From Acidobacteriaceae bacterium (GTDB lineage Bacteria; Acidobacteriota; Terriglobia; Terriglobales; Acidobacteriaceae): DNA of 33,899 bases. The DNA lies in the NCBI GenBank assembly GCA_003140075.1, contig PLIO01000130.1, positions 38,578 through 72,476 of the forward strand, given 5' to 3'. The notes under the pieces are model-generated. The model saw only the letters and a program-made list of their open reading frames with translations. It made no database searches and had not been told where the DNA came from. This document shows positions 25,649 to 33,216 of this stretch, piece by piece. The position numbers and the translations under genes are program-made. Positions within the stretch are counted from its first letter, which is position 1, and each line of letters starts with the position of its first letter.

Positions 25649-25957
25649 TTAGTCCAGATCGAAATCGCGGATGGGCTTGCCTGTATCAGGACTCTCTTTG
25701 GCCTTCTTCACGGCCTCCTGAAACTTTTTTTCCAGAAGCTCGGAAGCATGCTTCTGCGCCTCGACCGACTGCCGGAAGATGGATTCGCGGCGCGTATCCT
25801 GCTCCTTCATGGCCCGGGCCGCATCCTCCATGTCGGCAAACATTCTGGGCTTTACCGCAGCGGTGTGGGCGATTACCGCGCGAGTTTCCGTATCCACTTT
25901 CAGCAGCGCGCTGCAGCAGGGGCAAGTAACTTCGAAATTGGGGGGATTCTTACCCAT
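25649..25957 (-). CDS. Small conserved hypothetical protein with CxxC motif
   Basis: 102 residues from the ATG at 25957 (MGKNPPNF); a start four codons earlier is also possible. The N-terminus has a CPCC cluster (VTCPCCSALLKVDTET) with the look of a half zinc ribbon; only two of four expected ligands are clear, so zinc might need a dimer. The rest is a charged helix (AARAMKEQDTRRESIFRQS ... EKKFQEAVKKAKE), probably coiled coil. The tail is acidic. I recognise no named family. The gene precedes the glycerophosphodiesterase gene on the same strand, separated by an inverted array. Confidence 0.6.
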   Translation of the reverse strand: MGKNPPNFEVTCPCCSALLKVDTETRAVIAHTAAVKPRMFADMEDAARAMKEQDTRRESIFRQSVEAQKHASELLEKKFQEAVKKAKESPDTGKPIRDFDLD

Positions 25958-25991
25958 TTGGCGAATCATACCGCAAAAGACGGGAGAACGC

Positions 25992-26342
25992 TCAGCGGTG
26001 AAGTTGGATCGGAAAGATGTGGAAGACGCTCAGCAATTCCCATCCCAGCAGGAAGATCGAAAGCAGGACAATGAGCACCGCCATCAACTCTCCAAAGGTA
26101 AGGCCGCGGCGGTTAGGCTCGAAGCGCCGTGCCGCCAGGCTCAGGATGTTCAGCGTGGCGAAACCAAAAACGACTGCCCAGAGAATGTTGTAAATATCGT
26201 TCCGGCGGCTGGAAAGGCGTTGCAACAGCACCAGCGCGGCAACCAACGCGGATTGGGCACGCAACAGGCTGTGAAGCGAGAGAGCGGCACTCACGCTGCG
26301 CGTGAAACTGGAGATCAGCCTGGTTGTTGAACCAAGAGCCAT
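25992..26342 (-). CDS. Small two-span membrane protein
   Basis: 116 residues from the ATG at 26342 (MALGSTTRL); a TTG seven codons earlier is also open. Two hydrophobic segments (about 52-72, NILWAVVFGFATLNILSLA, and about 87-108, FGELMAVLIVLLSIFLLGWELL) flank a basic loop (ARRFEPNRRG), so both ends face the same side. The N-terminal part is amphipathic. No family is recognised. It lies 34 bp upstream of the CxxC protein gene and may be cotranscribed. Confidence 0.6.
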   Translation of the reverse strand: MALGSTTRLISSFTRSVSAALSLHSLLRAQSALVAALVLLQRLSSRRNDIYNILWAVVFGFATLNILSLAARRFEPNRRGLTFGELMAVLIVLLSIFLLGWELLSVFHIFPIQLHR

Positions 26343-26539
26343 AGCATGCCGACTTACGTCCAAAAAACGTGCAGACTGCCTGACTGATGGATATTACATT
26401 TTTTCCCTGTCCCGGTCACGCTTCGGCGGAGCAAGGCTTCAGGTTCGAAGGCGAAGAAACATGCGGGTCAGTACTCGCCTGGGTGATGTTCTCGGCGTAG
26501 CCTTTTCAGAATGTCGCCACGCTTCAGTACCATGGATGC

Positions 26540-27214
26540 ATGACTGACCGGCGCGTCATCTTCTTCGATGTCGGCAATACGCTTCTCTTCCCCAACCGGG
26601 CTAAGATGCTGGCGCCCATCGCAAGCGACCGCCATCCCACGCTCGAACACTGGCAGGCTCTGGAGCGCAAAACAAAAACAGAATTTGACCAAGCCATGCA
26701 GACCGGCCGGATCGATGACGGCTTCTGGTTTAGATTCCATAGCTCCCTGCTGACGGAGCTCGGCGAGAACGGCGGCGGCCGCGATACTGTACTGCGGGAG
26801 TTGGTGCAGAATGCGCAGAACTCGGCCAACTGGGACCAAATCCTGCCCGGAACGCGCGAGGCTCTCGACCGCATCGGCGCGAAGTTCCGCATCGCCGTAA
26901 TTTCCAACGCCGACGGCAGGATCGATCGCGTGCTTTCCCGCTGCGGTGTCGCCGATTGCTTCGAGAACATCACGGATTCAGGCATCGTTGGAGTCGAAAA
27001 ACCCCATCGTGAGATTTTTGAAGCGGCGCTCGGGACCATGAACGCCCGCGCCGATGAAAGCCTGTACGTGGGCGATGTGTACTCCGTGGACTATGTGGGA
27101 GCCCGTAATGCCGGAATGCAGGCGGTTCTGCTCGATGTGGCCGGAGCCTACCGTGACCGCGATCTGCCGCGCGTAGCATCGCTGCAGCAACTCGAAACCT
27201 GGCTGCAGCAGTAG
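26540..27214 (+). CDS. HAD-superfamily hydrolase
   Basis: 224 residues. Motif I is FFDVGNTLL (nucleophile Asp10), motif II is VISNADG, motif III has Lys in VEKPHREIF and motif IV is YVGDVYSVDYVGA. This is the HAD-IA group with a helical C1 cap (residues 18-95). The usual second Asp of motif I (DxD) is Gly here, which is common in some haloacid-dehalogenase-like or uncertain members, so the phosphatase assignment is not safe. The substrate is unknown. It converges with bshC across 125 bp in which I see no feature. Confidence 0.82.
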   Translation: MTDRRVIFFDVGNTLLFPNRAKMLAPIASDRHPTLEHWQALERKTKTEFDQAMQTGRIDDGFWFRFHSSLLTELGENGGGRDTVLRELVQNAQNSANWDQILPGTREALDRIGAKFRIAVISNADGRIDRVLSRCGVADCFENITDSGIVGVEKPHREIFEAALGTMNARADESLYVGDVYSVDYVGARNAGMQAVLLDVAGAYRDRDLPRVASLQQLETWLQQ

Positions 27215-27339
27215 GCTCGGGCTAAAATCTTCCCCCAAGCATTCCGCCGCAGGCAGAGAACCGTGACCGGCGCTATCATGATTGGGCTGGGAACGTACCT
27301 GGCTACGAGCGAGAGCCACTAAACGCGAGATCGTTTCGA

Positions 27340-28974
27340 TTACTCACCTAACTCCAGAACCTGATGGTCGAGGCAGTCCACGCGCACGGCGTCGTAAATG
27401 TCCTTCAAAAGTTCGGTGCCGTGACGAGCCACAAAGTACGCTCCGGCCACGCCCCGCTCCTGCAACGCGTTTTCGGGATAGAGAGAACTGCTGAGGCCAT
27501 CGGCGTGACGGCTGACCACTTCGCTGCGGCGCAATTCGGCAGCCGTAGCGCGTTCGCGGAGTCGATCAAGCTGGTACTGTATTTTTGAAACGCCCGTCTG
27601 GCTGGCTTCGACCAGCGTGGGATCGAGTTTGCCCAGCGCTTCCTGCAATCCGGAAAAAGACTCTACCACCGACTTGTTCGCTCGTTCGAAAGCCGCCTGC
27701 AAATCCGCCGGCAGAGTGCGCGCGGCAAGCATCTTGCGCAGTGCATCGAGCCCCTGAAATGCATCCACCACGCCAATGTCATACTGCCGCAGCCAGCGCT
27801 GAACCTTGGGCTCAACCAAAGTTGCCGAAAAACGCGGGACGATCGGCGTCTGGCGCCGCTGCATCGTTTCGCAGACAACTCCCACTTGCGCAAAATACGC
27901 CGCCTCTGCCGCCCCACCGGTGTAGGCCAACGTAGGTAGCAGGTAGTCCTGCACCACCGGCCGCAGGAGCACATTGGGACTGAAATTCTCCGGCGCATTA
28001 TCGATGCGATCCAGCAACTCGGCCAACGACAATTTCTCCGCAGCCGTTTCACTCGCGATAACAAATTCCGAAGTACTATCGTTCGCACGCCGTTGAATCG
28101 GAGTGCGCGCCTCATTTTGCAGCGTGAACACGAGAACAGAAGAGGCGGTAACTTTCACCTGTTGGTGATAGCCGGCGGCTTCGAGAGCGCGTCCGCGAGC
28201 CAGCAACGCATCATCAATTTCGGACGCTCGCTCGACTGCCGCTCGATACATCGGTGCCGCGACGCGATGCAACTCCGCGTCCGATGCATCTAAAAGAATT
28301 ACGCCCCACTGACTAAACAGGCGCGCATAGAAGCGGGCAAACGCACTGCCTAGGGTCTCCGCAGGCCGATACGACTCGCGCAGAAATTGCGTAACCTCGG
28401 AATCTCCCAGCAGACCTGCAGCTTCCTCCACGACCGGCAGAATCTCTTCGCCCAGGCTCACATTGCTTACTGGCGCGCCCGCAATGCCGTGGCTCGAAGT
28501 TATGAGCGTGCGCAGAACGCCGTCGGGCCCGGGGATCGAAACGTGATTGACCTCCGCCAGATCGTGATCGTAAGTGGCAAGCCAGAAAACCGGAACCGCA
28601 TCAATGCCCGCCGCAGCCGCTTGCTCCGCTAATTTGACCGCCGTCAGAGCCTTGTAAATTGCAAACATGGGGCCGCCGAACAGGCCGACTTGTTGTCCGG
28701 TTACAATCGCAGTCGCCCCGCCGCGCAATCGATTGATGTTGGCGAAAGTCTGCGGCGAAGCATCCCAGGATTTGTTCTGGCGTTCAAGGATTGCACTCAC
28801 GCGCTCGCACCGAACTGGATCGTACCGCACCGCGGAGGCCTCCGTTTTCATCCATTCGGTAAAGTAAGGAGCATGCGGATAAAAGGGACGAACGCTGGGA
28901 GAATACGCGAGAAGGTCGATGAAAAGGCGCGTGGTGTGCGGGATCTGGGCAAAGGGCAAACACTGCGATTTCAC
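27340..28974 (-). CDS. bshC: Bacillithiol synthase, cysteine-adding enzyme
   Basis: 544 residues from the GTG at 28974 (VKSQCLPFAQIP), chosen because GGAG lies 8 nt upstream; the longer frame to 29037 adds 21 unlikely residues. The length matches BshC. Diagnostic segments are VTGQQVGLFGGPMFAIYKALT (about 90-110) and AVPVFWLATYDHDLAEV, the Rossmann-like core, with a helical coiled coil near 430-500. BshC attaches cysteine to glucosaminyl-malate, the last step of bacillithiol synthesis in the cytoplasm; this thiol replaces glutathione in Firmicutes, Deinococcus and some Acidobacteria. BshA and BshB genes are not in the window. Confidence 0.93.
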   Translation of the reverse strand: MKSQCLPFAQIPHTTRLFIDLLAYSPSVRPFYPHAPYFTEWMKTEASAVRYDPVRCERVSAILERQNKSWDASPQTFANINRLRGGATAIVTGQQVGLFGGPMFAIYKALTAVKLAEQAAAAGIDAVPVFWLATYDHDLAEVNHVSIPGPDGVLRTLITSSHGIAGAPVSNVSLGEEILPVVEEAAGLLGDSEVTQFLRESYRPAETLGSAFARFYARLFSQWGVILLDASDAELHRVAAPMYRAAVERASEIDDALLARGRALEAAGYHQQVKVTASSVLVFTLQNEARTPIQRRANDSTSEFVIASETAAEKLSLAELLDRIDNAPENFSPNVLLRPVVQDYLLPTLAYTGGAAEAAYFAQVGVVCETMQRRQTPIVPRFSATLVEPKVQRWLRQYDIGVVDAFQGLDALRKMLAARTLPADLQAAFERANKSVVESFSGLQEALGKLDPTLVEASQTGVSKIQYQLDRLRERATAAELRRSEVVSRHADGLSSSLYPENALQERGVAGAYFVARHGTELLKDIYDAVRVDCLDHQVLELGE

Positions 28975-29128
28975 CGGCAACACTCCTGACACTGCCTGTT
29001 TACGATGTGTTGGACGAGTGAGATCATCGCAGGTCAACGCTTCATTCTACAGATGGCGTCGTAGTTGAGATGCCGCAATCCGGCGCAGGATGCAAGATAA
29101 TGGAAGTGTTCACGAAAGGGAATCCAGG

Positions 29129-29764
29129 ATGAGTACGCTCGCTGCTCCTCTGAATATCGCTACACCGTTCACGCTGCAAGGTTCTGTCGTCCACCTCGAA
29201 CCGATTCGCCGCGAGCACGCCGAGAGCTTCTGGGAGGCCACAAAAAACGATCTCGACGACATTTTTCAATGGATCCCTTACCGCATGAAGACGCGGGAGG
29301 ATTTTCAGCGTCTCGTGGAGAAGGCCTTTAGCGAGCAAGAACGCGGCGAGTCAATCGTGTTTGCGACTGTCGAGCGCAGTTCGGGCAAAGTGATCGGCAG
29401 CACTCGCTTCATGAACATCGACCGTGTGAATCGCCGCGTGGAGATCGGTTCCACCTGGATCGCACCCGCCTGGCAGCGAACCGCTGTCAACACCGAAGCC
29501 AAATATCTGATGTTGCGGCATGCCTTCGAAGTCTGGAACTGCTTCCGCGTCGAACTGAAGACAGACGCGCTGAACCAGAAATCGCGCAACGCCATCCTGC
29601 GCATCGGCGCCAAAGAAGAAGGAACCTTACGCCGCCACGTCCTCACCTGGACCGGCCGCATGCGCGACTCCGTCTACTTCAGCATTCTGGATTCAGAGTG
29701 GCCTGAGGTAAAAGTGAAGCTGGAAACGATGCTCGCGCCGAAAGCCGCGTCAAAGAATGTTTGA
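29129..29764 (+). CDS. RimJ/RimL-type GNAT acetyltransferase
   Basis: 211 residues from the ATG at 29129 (MSTLAAPL), with AAAGGG about 9 nt upstream. GNAT_3 pattern: LEPIRREHAESFWEA at the start, FATVERSSGKVIGSTRFMNID, VEIGSTWIAPAWQRTAVNTEAKYLMLRHAFEVW, RVELKTDALNQKSRNAILRIGAKEEGTLR. The strand and cofactor segments match acetyltransferases acting on ribosomal proteins or small amines. The substrate is unknown. The 3' end overlaps the 3' end of the convergent PIN-toxin gene by 15 bp. Confidence 0.85.
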   Translation: MSTLAAPLNIATPFTLQGSVVHLEPIRREHAESFWEATKNDLDDIFQWIPYRMKTREDFQRLVEKAFSEQERGESIVFATVERSSGKVIGSTRFMNIDRVNRRVEIGSTWIAPAWQRTAVNTEAKYLMLRHAFEVWNCFRVELKTDALNQKSRNAILRIGAKEEGTLRRHVLTWTGRMRDSVYFSILDSEWPEVKVKLETMLAPKAASKNV

Positions 29765-30175
29765 GTCCAGCCCGGCGATGAACTGGATCCCGGGGATTAC
29801 TTTGCCGACTAACTTTTGGTCGTTAGTTAAGAACAAGTCGGTACCTGCGATCGCCGCGCAGGCGAGATGGATGGCATCCGGCGAGGCTATGTTCGTGCTC
29901 CCACGGATTCGGGCATAAGCGTCTGCGGTTTCGAGAGTGAACGGTACTACTTCAGACACTACGCTCAACAATGTCGTGCGAACGTCTTCGCCCTTTGACA
30001 AAGGGGCTTTCCGGTAGGCGCCCGCCAGAACCTCGCCAAAAGTAACGGCGCTGGTTATAAGTGTGTCCTGTCGCTGCTCCATTCGCGAATAAATAGATGC
30101 AACCCTCTTCGCGAAAAGAGGATTGTTGTCCAGCCAATAAATGAACAGCATCGAGTCCCAATAGATGCGGCTCAT
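29750..30175 (-). CDS. PIN-domain toxin (VapC-like)
   Basis: 141 residues. Four acidic residues of the PIN ribonuclease active site are in place: Asp7 (IYWDSMLFIYWLD), Glu48 (FGEVLAG), Asp100 (SPDAIHLACA) and Asp119 (FLTNDQKL). VapC-type toxins cleave tRNA or rRNA and are held in check by the product of the upstream gene. The ATG overlaps the stop of the upstream gene by 4 bp (ATGA), so translation is coupled. The gene overlaps the convergent acetyltransferase gene by 15 bp. The target RNA cannot be inferred. Confidence 0.88.
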   Translation of the reverse strand: MSRIYWDSMLFIYWLDNNPLFAKRVASIYSRMEQRQDTLITSAVTFGEVLAGAYRKAPLSKGEDVRTTLLSVVSEVVPFTLETADAYARIRGSTNIASPDAIHLACAAIAGTDLFLTNDQKLVGKVIPGIQFIAGLDSNIL

Positions 30176-30597
30176 TTTTGGTCGTCTGCGTCGCGGAAAG
30201 ACGCCCGTTCAGCACGCAGGTAGGCCTCGCCACCGCCATATTCGGCGAATACGTCTTTCAGAGCTCCCCGAAGACGATCCCACGCGGCTTGCCGGTCCGG
30301 TCTAGGATGTGAGTCGACGAATTCGTATGTGTACGTGACTGTCGTGCTCTGGCCGGAGGGTGGGCCGGTTTTCGAGATCAGCCGGAGGTGGCTCTCTGTC
30401 AGAAATTTCTTGGACGCGAGAGCCGCGCACACCAGCGGCACCCGGTTGTTAAGCGCCAAGGCGCGGTGCACTTCCCCCACGTTAATGGCCACGGTCTTCT
30501 CTTTTCGCCGCCGCGCCGCAGAAATGTATTTCTCATAGGCGTGGCGACGAACCGCATCCGAACCCGTGCTCGCTTCAGGCGCTGTGTTCTTGCTCAT
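30172..30597 (-). CDS. Putative antitoxin with winged-helix-like domain (unrecognised family)
   Basis: 141 residues from the ATG at 30597 (MSKNTAPEAS). I do not recognise a VapB, Phd, AbrB or RHH motif. Residues 36-92 look like a winged helix: AINVGEVHRALALNNRVPLVCAAL with a helix-turn-helix spacing, then strands (LRLISK, STTVTYTYEF) with a GPPSGQ loop like a wing. The last 40 residues (DRQAAWDRLRGALKDVFAEY) are helical and could bind the toxin. Location, 4-bp overlap with the PIN gene and a nested dyad at its start suggest an autoregulating antitoxin; this is inference. No Shine-Dalgarno is visible, which fits a leaderless mRNA. Confidence 0.7.
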   Translation of the reverse strand: MSKNTAPEASTGSDAVRRHAYEKYISAARRRKEKTVAINVGEVHRALALNNRVPLVCAALASKKFLTESHLRLISKTGPPSGQSTTVTYTYEFVDSHPRPDRQAAWDRLRGALKDVFAEYGGGEAYLRAERASFRDADDQK

Positions 30598-30945
30598 GCA
30601 TGCTATTCTTGCATATGCATGCATAGCATGTCAAAACATAGCATTGTCGGCGCGTCTGCTGTTGAGCGCTGACTCATCGCCGAACGGATTCGGCGGCGGA
30701 CAGATTCTCAGTCTGCCCACCACCGAAGAACAGGCAGAGCTCGCGATCAAGAAACCGCACTGTGATTGAAAGCTAGAGGATAAGACTGGAGGTCGGGAAC
30801 TCGGCTGCGGCGGCAATTTCTCAATGAGTGAGATCGCCTGTTTGCGACAGTTGAGGAACTTTTTTGCAAGCGTTGGCGCAAATAGGGAGAGATGGGTGCT
30901 CTGCTAGGCGGGGTAGATGGAAGACAGATTCACGCTCTGCGATAT
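30598..30945. other. Intergenic region upstream of the TA operon
   Basis: No credible gene. The left edge holds the antitoxin promoter and operator (30599-30634), and a third ATAGCAT half-site at 30638-30644. A plus-strand frame near 30660-30769 reads SSPNGFGGGQILSLPTTEEQ, which may be a decayed fragment, but no start or family is evident. Nothing else was noticed up to the binding-protein stop. Confidence 0.5.
30599..30630 (-). promoter_or_regulatory. Nested dyad operator and promoter of the TA operon
   Basis: CATGCTAT (30599-30606) pairs with ATAGCATG (30623-30630), and the perfect palindrome TGCATATGCA (30610-30619) shares the same centre, 30614.5. A minus-strand TTGACA (-35) lies at 30634-30629 and AAGAAT (-10-like, 4 of 6 matches) at 30610-30605 with an 18-nt spacer. 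The predicted start is at about 30598, almost on the ATG at 30597. Confidence 0.6.
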
Positions 30946-31422
30946 TCAGTGGAGTGGGTATCCGGACGCGCCCGGCATCCGGCCGTCGATTTTGATAACT
31001 TTCATTCCAGACTTAACGTCCCCGACATTCACCAAGCTGATGGCCCAGGGAAAGAGACGCAAGGCCTCTTTTTGCATGCCGACGGAGGGGACGATCAGAG
31101 GTTCGGCATCGGCCTCACCACGGAACACCTGCGCTGTCCAATACATTTTGTATTCTCCTTCCGACATCCCGAGAAGCTTCAGCAAGACTACGCGTTCAGG
31201 GCATCCCGAACCGCGCGTGACGAGTTGGATGGGCTGGCCACCCGGCCATGAGCGTTTCTCACCCGCGAATATCTTCCGCAGGTCTCCGGGGCTGAGATTA
31301 GTGGCTGGATTGTTGGAGCTGACTACTACCGCGATGTCTTCGGCTTGGGCCGTCCCTCTGGAGACCAGGGAGAGAACAGCCAGTCCCAGGAGAAGCAGAT
31401 TTGTTATCGACTTGACTCCCAT
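30946..31422 (-). CDS. Small PstS-like periplasmic binding protein
   Basis: 158 residues from the ATG at 31422 (MGVKSITNL), with GGAG 5 nt upstream. A signal peptide ends near Ala25 (RGTAQAED). The mature domain has the phosphate-binding-protein-like opening IAVVVSSNNPATNLSPGDLRKIFAGEKRSWPGG, then VVLLKLLGMSEGEYKMYWTAQVF, and ends with GMKVIKIDGRMPGASGYPLH. It is about half the length of canonical PstS, as in the small one-lobed binding proteins found next to porins. No ABC permease genes are nearby. It lies 13 bp downstream of the porin gene, so the two form one operon. Confidence 0.75.
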   Translation of the reverse strand: MGVKSITNLLLLGLAVLSLVSRGTAQAEDIAVVVSSNNPATNLSPGDLRKIFAGEKRSWPGGQPIQLVTRGSGCPERVVLLKLLGMSEGEYKMYWTAQVFRGEADAEPLIVPSVGMQKEALRLFPWAISLVNVGDVKSGMKVIKIDGRMPGASGYPLH

Positions 31423-31435
31423 GCTCGCTCCCGCC

Positions 31436-32788
31436 TCAAAAAGTAAACGCGAACTGCAATTGCAGGCCATTCAGGTCTGGCTCGCCGGCGCGCGCGGTGT
31501 GGTCCAACTGAGCCTTAAAGGCAATGTAGTTATTCAAGTCGAAGCGAGCGCCGAAAGAAGGACCATAGCGCAAGCCGACGTCGTCGAGGATCGCGTTGCT
31601 GTTAGAGTTCGCGTTCACATACTGATAGCGGAAAAACGGCCGCAGCCGCCCCAGTTGCTTGGAGAACTGCGAATAGAACGCTGGTTGGTCGAAGTGGAGC
31701 GAACCACCGATAACGGTTTGCCGGATCAGGAACCCCTCGTTCAGAAATTCAATGCCATGCGCCACGTAGACCACGTAGGCGTTGACGATCGTCTGGCCGT
31801 ACCTCGTAGACGGTCCGAGAACACCCGGAAGCAGAGGAGTCGGAGCGCCGGAAAGCAGGTCGTTATGGCTGATCTGGTCGTGGTAATAAGAAGCTCCGAT
31901 TTGCAGCCCGGGAACGGCGTCCGGACGAAGGAAGAAACCAGCGTTCACGTGGTTGCCATTGTTCTCATCGGTCACCTGACCGCTCCCGTTGAGTTCAGGC
32001 CGAATGGTGTCAGAGGAGCCGTATTCAGCAATGTAGTTCAGCCCCAGCTTTCCCGAGGGAATCGCGCCAGTCACGGAAACCCCAATTGCCTGCGTGGGAA
32101 GCAACCCGCCATCGCTGGCGTATTGCATCACCAGCGGCCGATCTGCTGTTGTTTGCAGCCAGGCGGCGCTGCGGAACGCCCAGTTGTAATACCCGATGTT
32201 GGTCTGGTAACGGCCAAAGGAAAATTTCAGGTGGTCGTTCCAGTCGTACTTGAGCAACATCCGTCGCAGATCGACGCTGTAGCTCTGGGCGTCGCCTTCC
32301 TCGAAAATAATCTCAGAGAGCACGCTGGCTTTGTCCGTAAGTCTTGAAGTGAGGAATAGACCAAACTCGTTTGTATAGAAGTTCCCCTGCGAACCCGGGA
32401 CGAACCCGCCCGTTCCCAATTCCGGCTTGCGCTGGTTGAGAACCTGGTAGTCGACTTCACCAAAGCCGCGCCAACGAATGCCGTGCACGTCATGCCACTC
32501 GTGCGGCAGGGCCTCCGGCGTCGGTGGTGGCGCGGTTTGTTCTGCAGACTGCGATGGTGAGGGGCCGACTTCGGCCGCGGGTGAAGCAGGCAGTTGCTTG
32601 GACTCCAGAATCTTAATCCGCTCCAGCAGATCATGGTCTTGCTGCTGCAACTGCTTGATCTGCTCTACCAGTTGGGTAATGGTTTCCTGGTCGCTGGGAC
32701 TGGCCGTCTGCGCCCGACTGGAGGCTGGAACAAGCGCCAGGATGAGTAGCGCGCAATCGATGCGAGTCCTGATTCCGCCTTTCAGCAC
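31436..32788 (-). CDS. OprP/OprO-like outer-membrane porin
   Basis: 450 residues from the GTG at 32788, supported by GGAGAG 5 nt upstream. A signal peptide ends at about Ala26. Residues 33-65 form a coiled coil (TQLVEQIKQLQQQDHDLLERIKILE) followed by a Pro/Ala-rich linker; the rest alternates aromatic and polar residues as in beta-barrels and ends with Phe (FAFTF), the Bam signal. LKFSFGRYQTNIGYYNWAF and LQIGASYYHD are typical of phosphate-selective porin O and P proteins. The specificity for phosphate is family inference. It is the first gene of a two-gene operon with a PstS-like binding protein. Confidence 0.8.
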   Translation of the reverse strand: MLKGGIRTRIDCALLILALVPASSRAQTASPSDQETITQLVEQIKQLQQQDHDLLERIKILESKQLPASPAAEVGPSPSQSAEQTAPPPTPEALPHEWHDVHGIRWRGFGEVDYQVLNQRKPELGTGGFVPGSQGNFYTNEFGLFLTSRLTDKASVLSEIIFEEGDAQSYSVDLRRMLLKYDWNDHLKFSFGRYQTNIGYYNWAFRSAAWLQTTADRPLVMQYASDGGLLPTQAIGVSVTGAIPSGKLGLNYIAEYGSSDTIRPELNGSGQVTDENNGNHVNAGFFLRPDAVPGLQIGASYYHDQISHNDLLSGAPTPLLPGVLGPSTRYGQTIVNAYVVYVAHGIEFLNEGFLIRQTVIGGSLHFDQPAFYSQFSKQLGRLRPFFRYQYVNANSNSNAILDDVGLRYGPSFGARFDLNNYIAFKAQLDHTARAGEPDLNGLQLQFAFTF

Positions 32789-33216
32789 AGATACTCTCCT
32801 GAATTCACTGCCGAAGCAGGTGCCGGAACGTTTCCTGATCTGACTCCATTTAACCTTCGGCAGGACGGGGTGAGAGCATCGGGTTACTTTGGTATGTGGC
32901 GAGCAGCGTGATCCAGACCGCTGATCGTCGGCTGCCGGAAACTACACCACTTGTTGACGTAATACTTTACACTCAATGACCAGAGTCAAAACGTGTAATG
33001 GCCTGGTTACAACAGTTGAGAAGCTTCGCAGCGCAGGCGGCCTTAAGCTGCAAGAGGTGCAATCGCTATTTCGCTCATTGACTGCGACGACTGTCCGGCA
33101 CACTGGCAAAAGAGATAAGCCATTCCCCCGCAATCCCTCGAACGGCACGCCTCAACGCTTGACAAAGCTTGTGATTGGAAGGATCATGTCACGGCTATTT
33201 CCACCCGGAGCCCGCC
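32789..33216. other. Gene-free stretch before the FkbM gene
   Basis: No reading frame here has coding character; the frames in both directions have no recognisable start context or motifs. The left part should hold the porin promoter and the right part the FkbM leader (GGAG at 33207-33210 is its ribosome binding site). I could not identify a promoter or a repeat. Confidence 0.5.

Noticed and set aside
30660-30769. Plus-strand fragment reading SSPNGFGGGQILSLPTTEEQ
   Set aside because: Could be a gene remnant, but no start, ribosome binding site or family match can be seen.
30917-32347. Plus-strand open frame of 476 codons opposite the porin and binding-protein genes
   Set aside because: No recognisable domain and no ribosome binding site; the minus-strand genes have signal peptides, start signals and family motifs. 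It is a composition effect of high GC.
32942-33148. Short minus-strand frame upstream of the FkbM gene, considered as a small toxin
   Set aside because: Cys- and Arg-rich, no RelE/HigB pattern, no partner gene or ribosome binding site.
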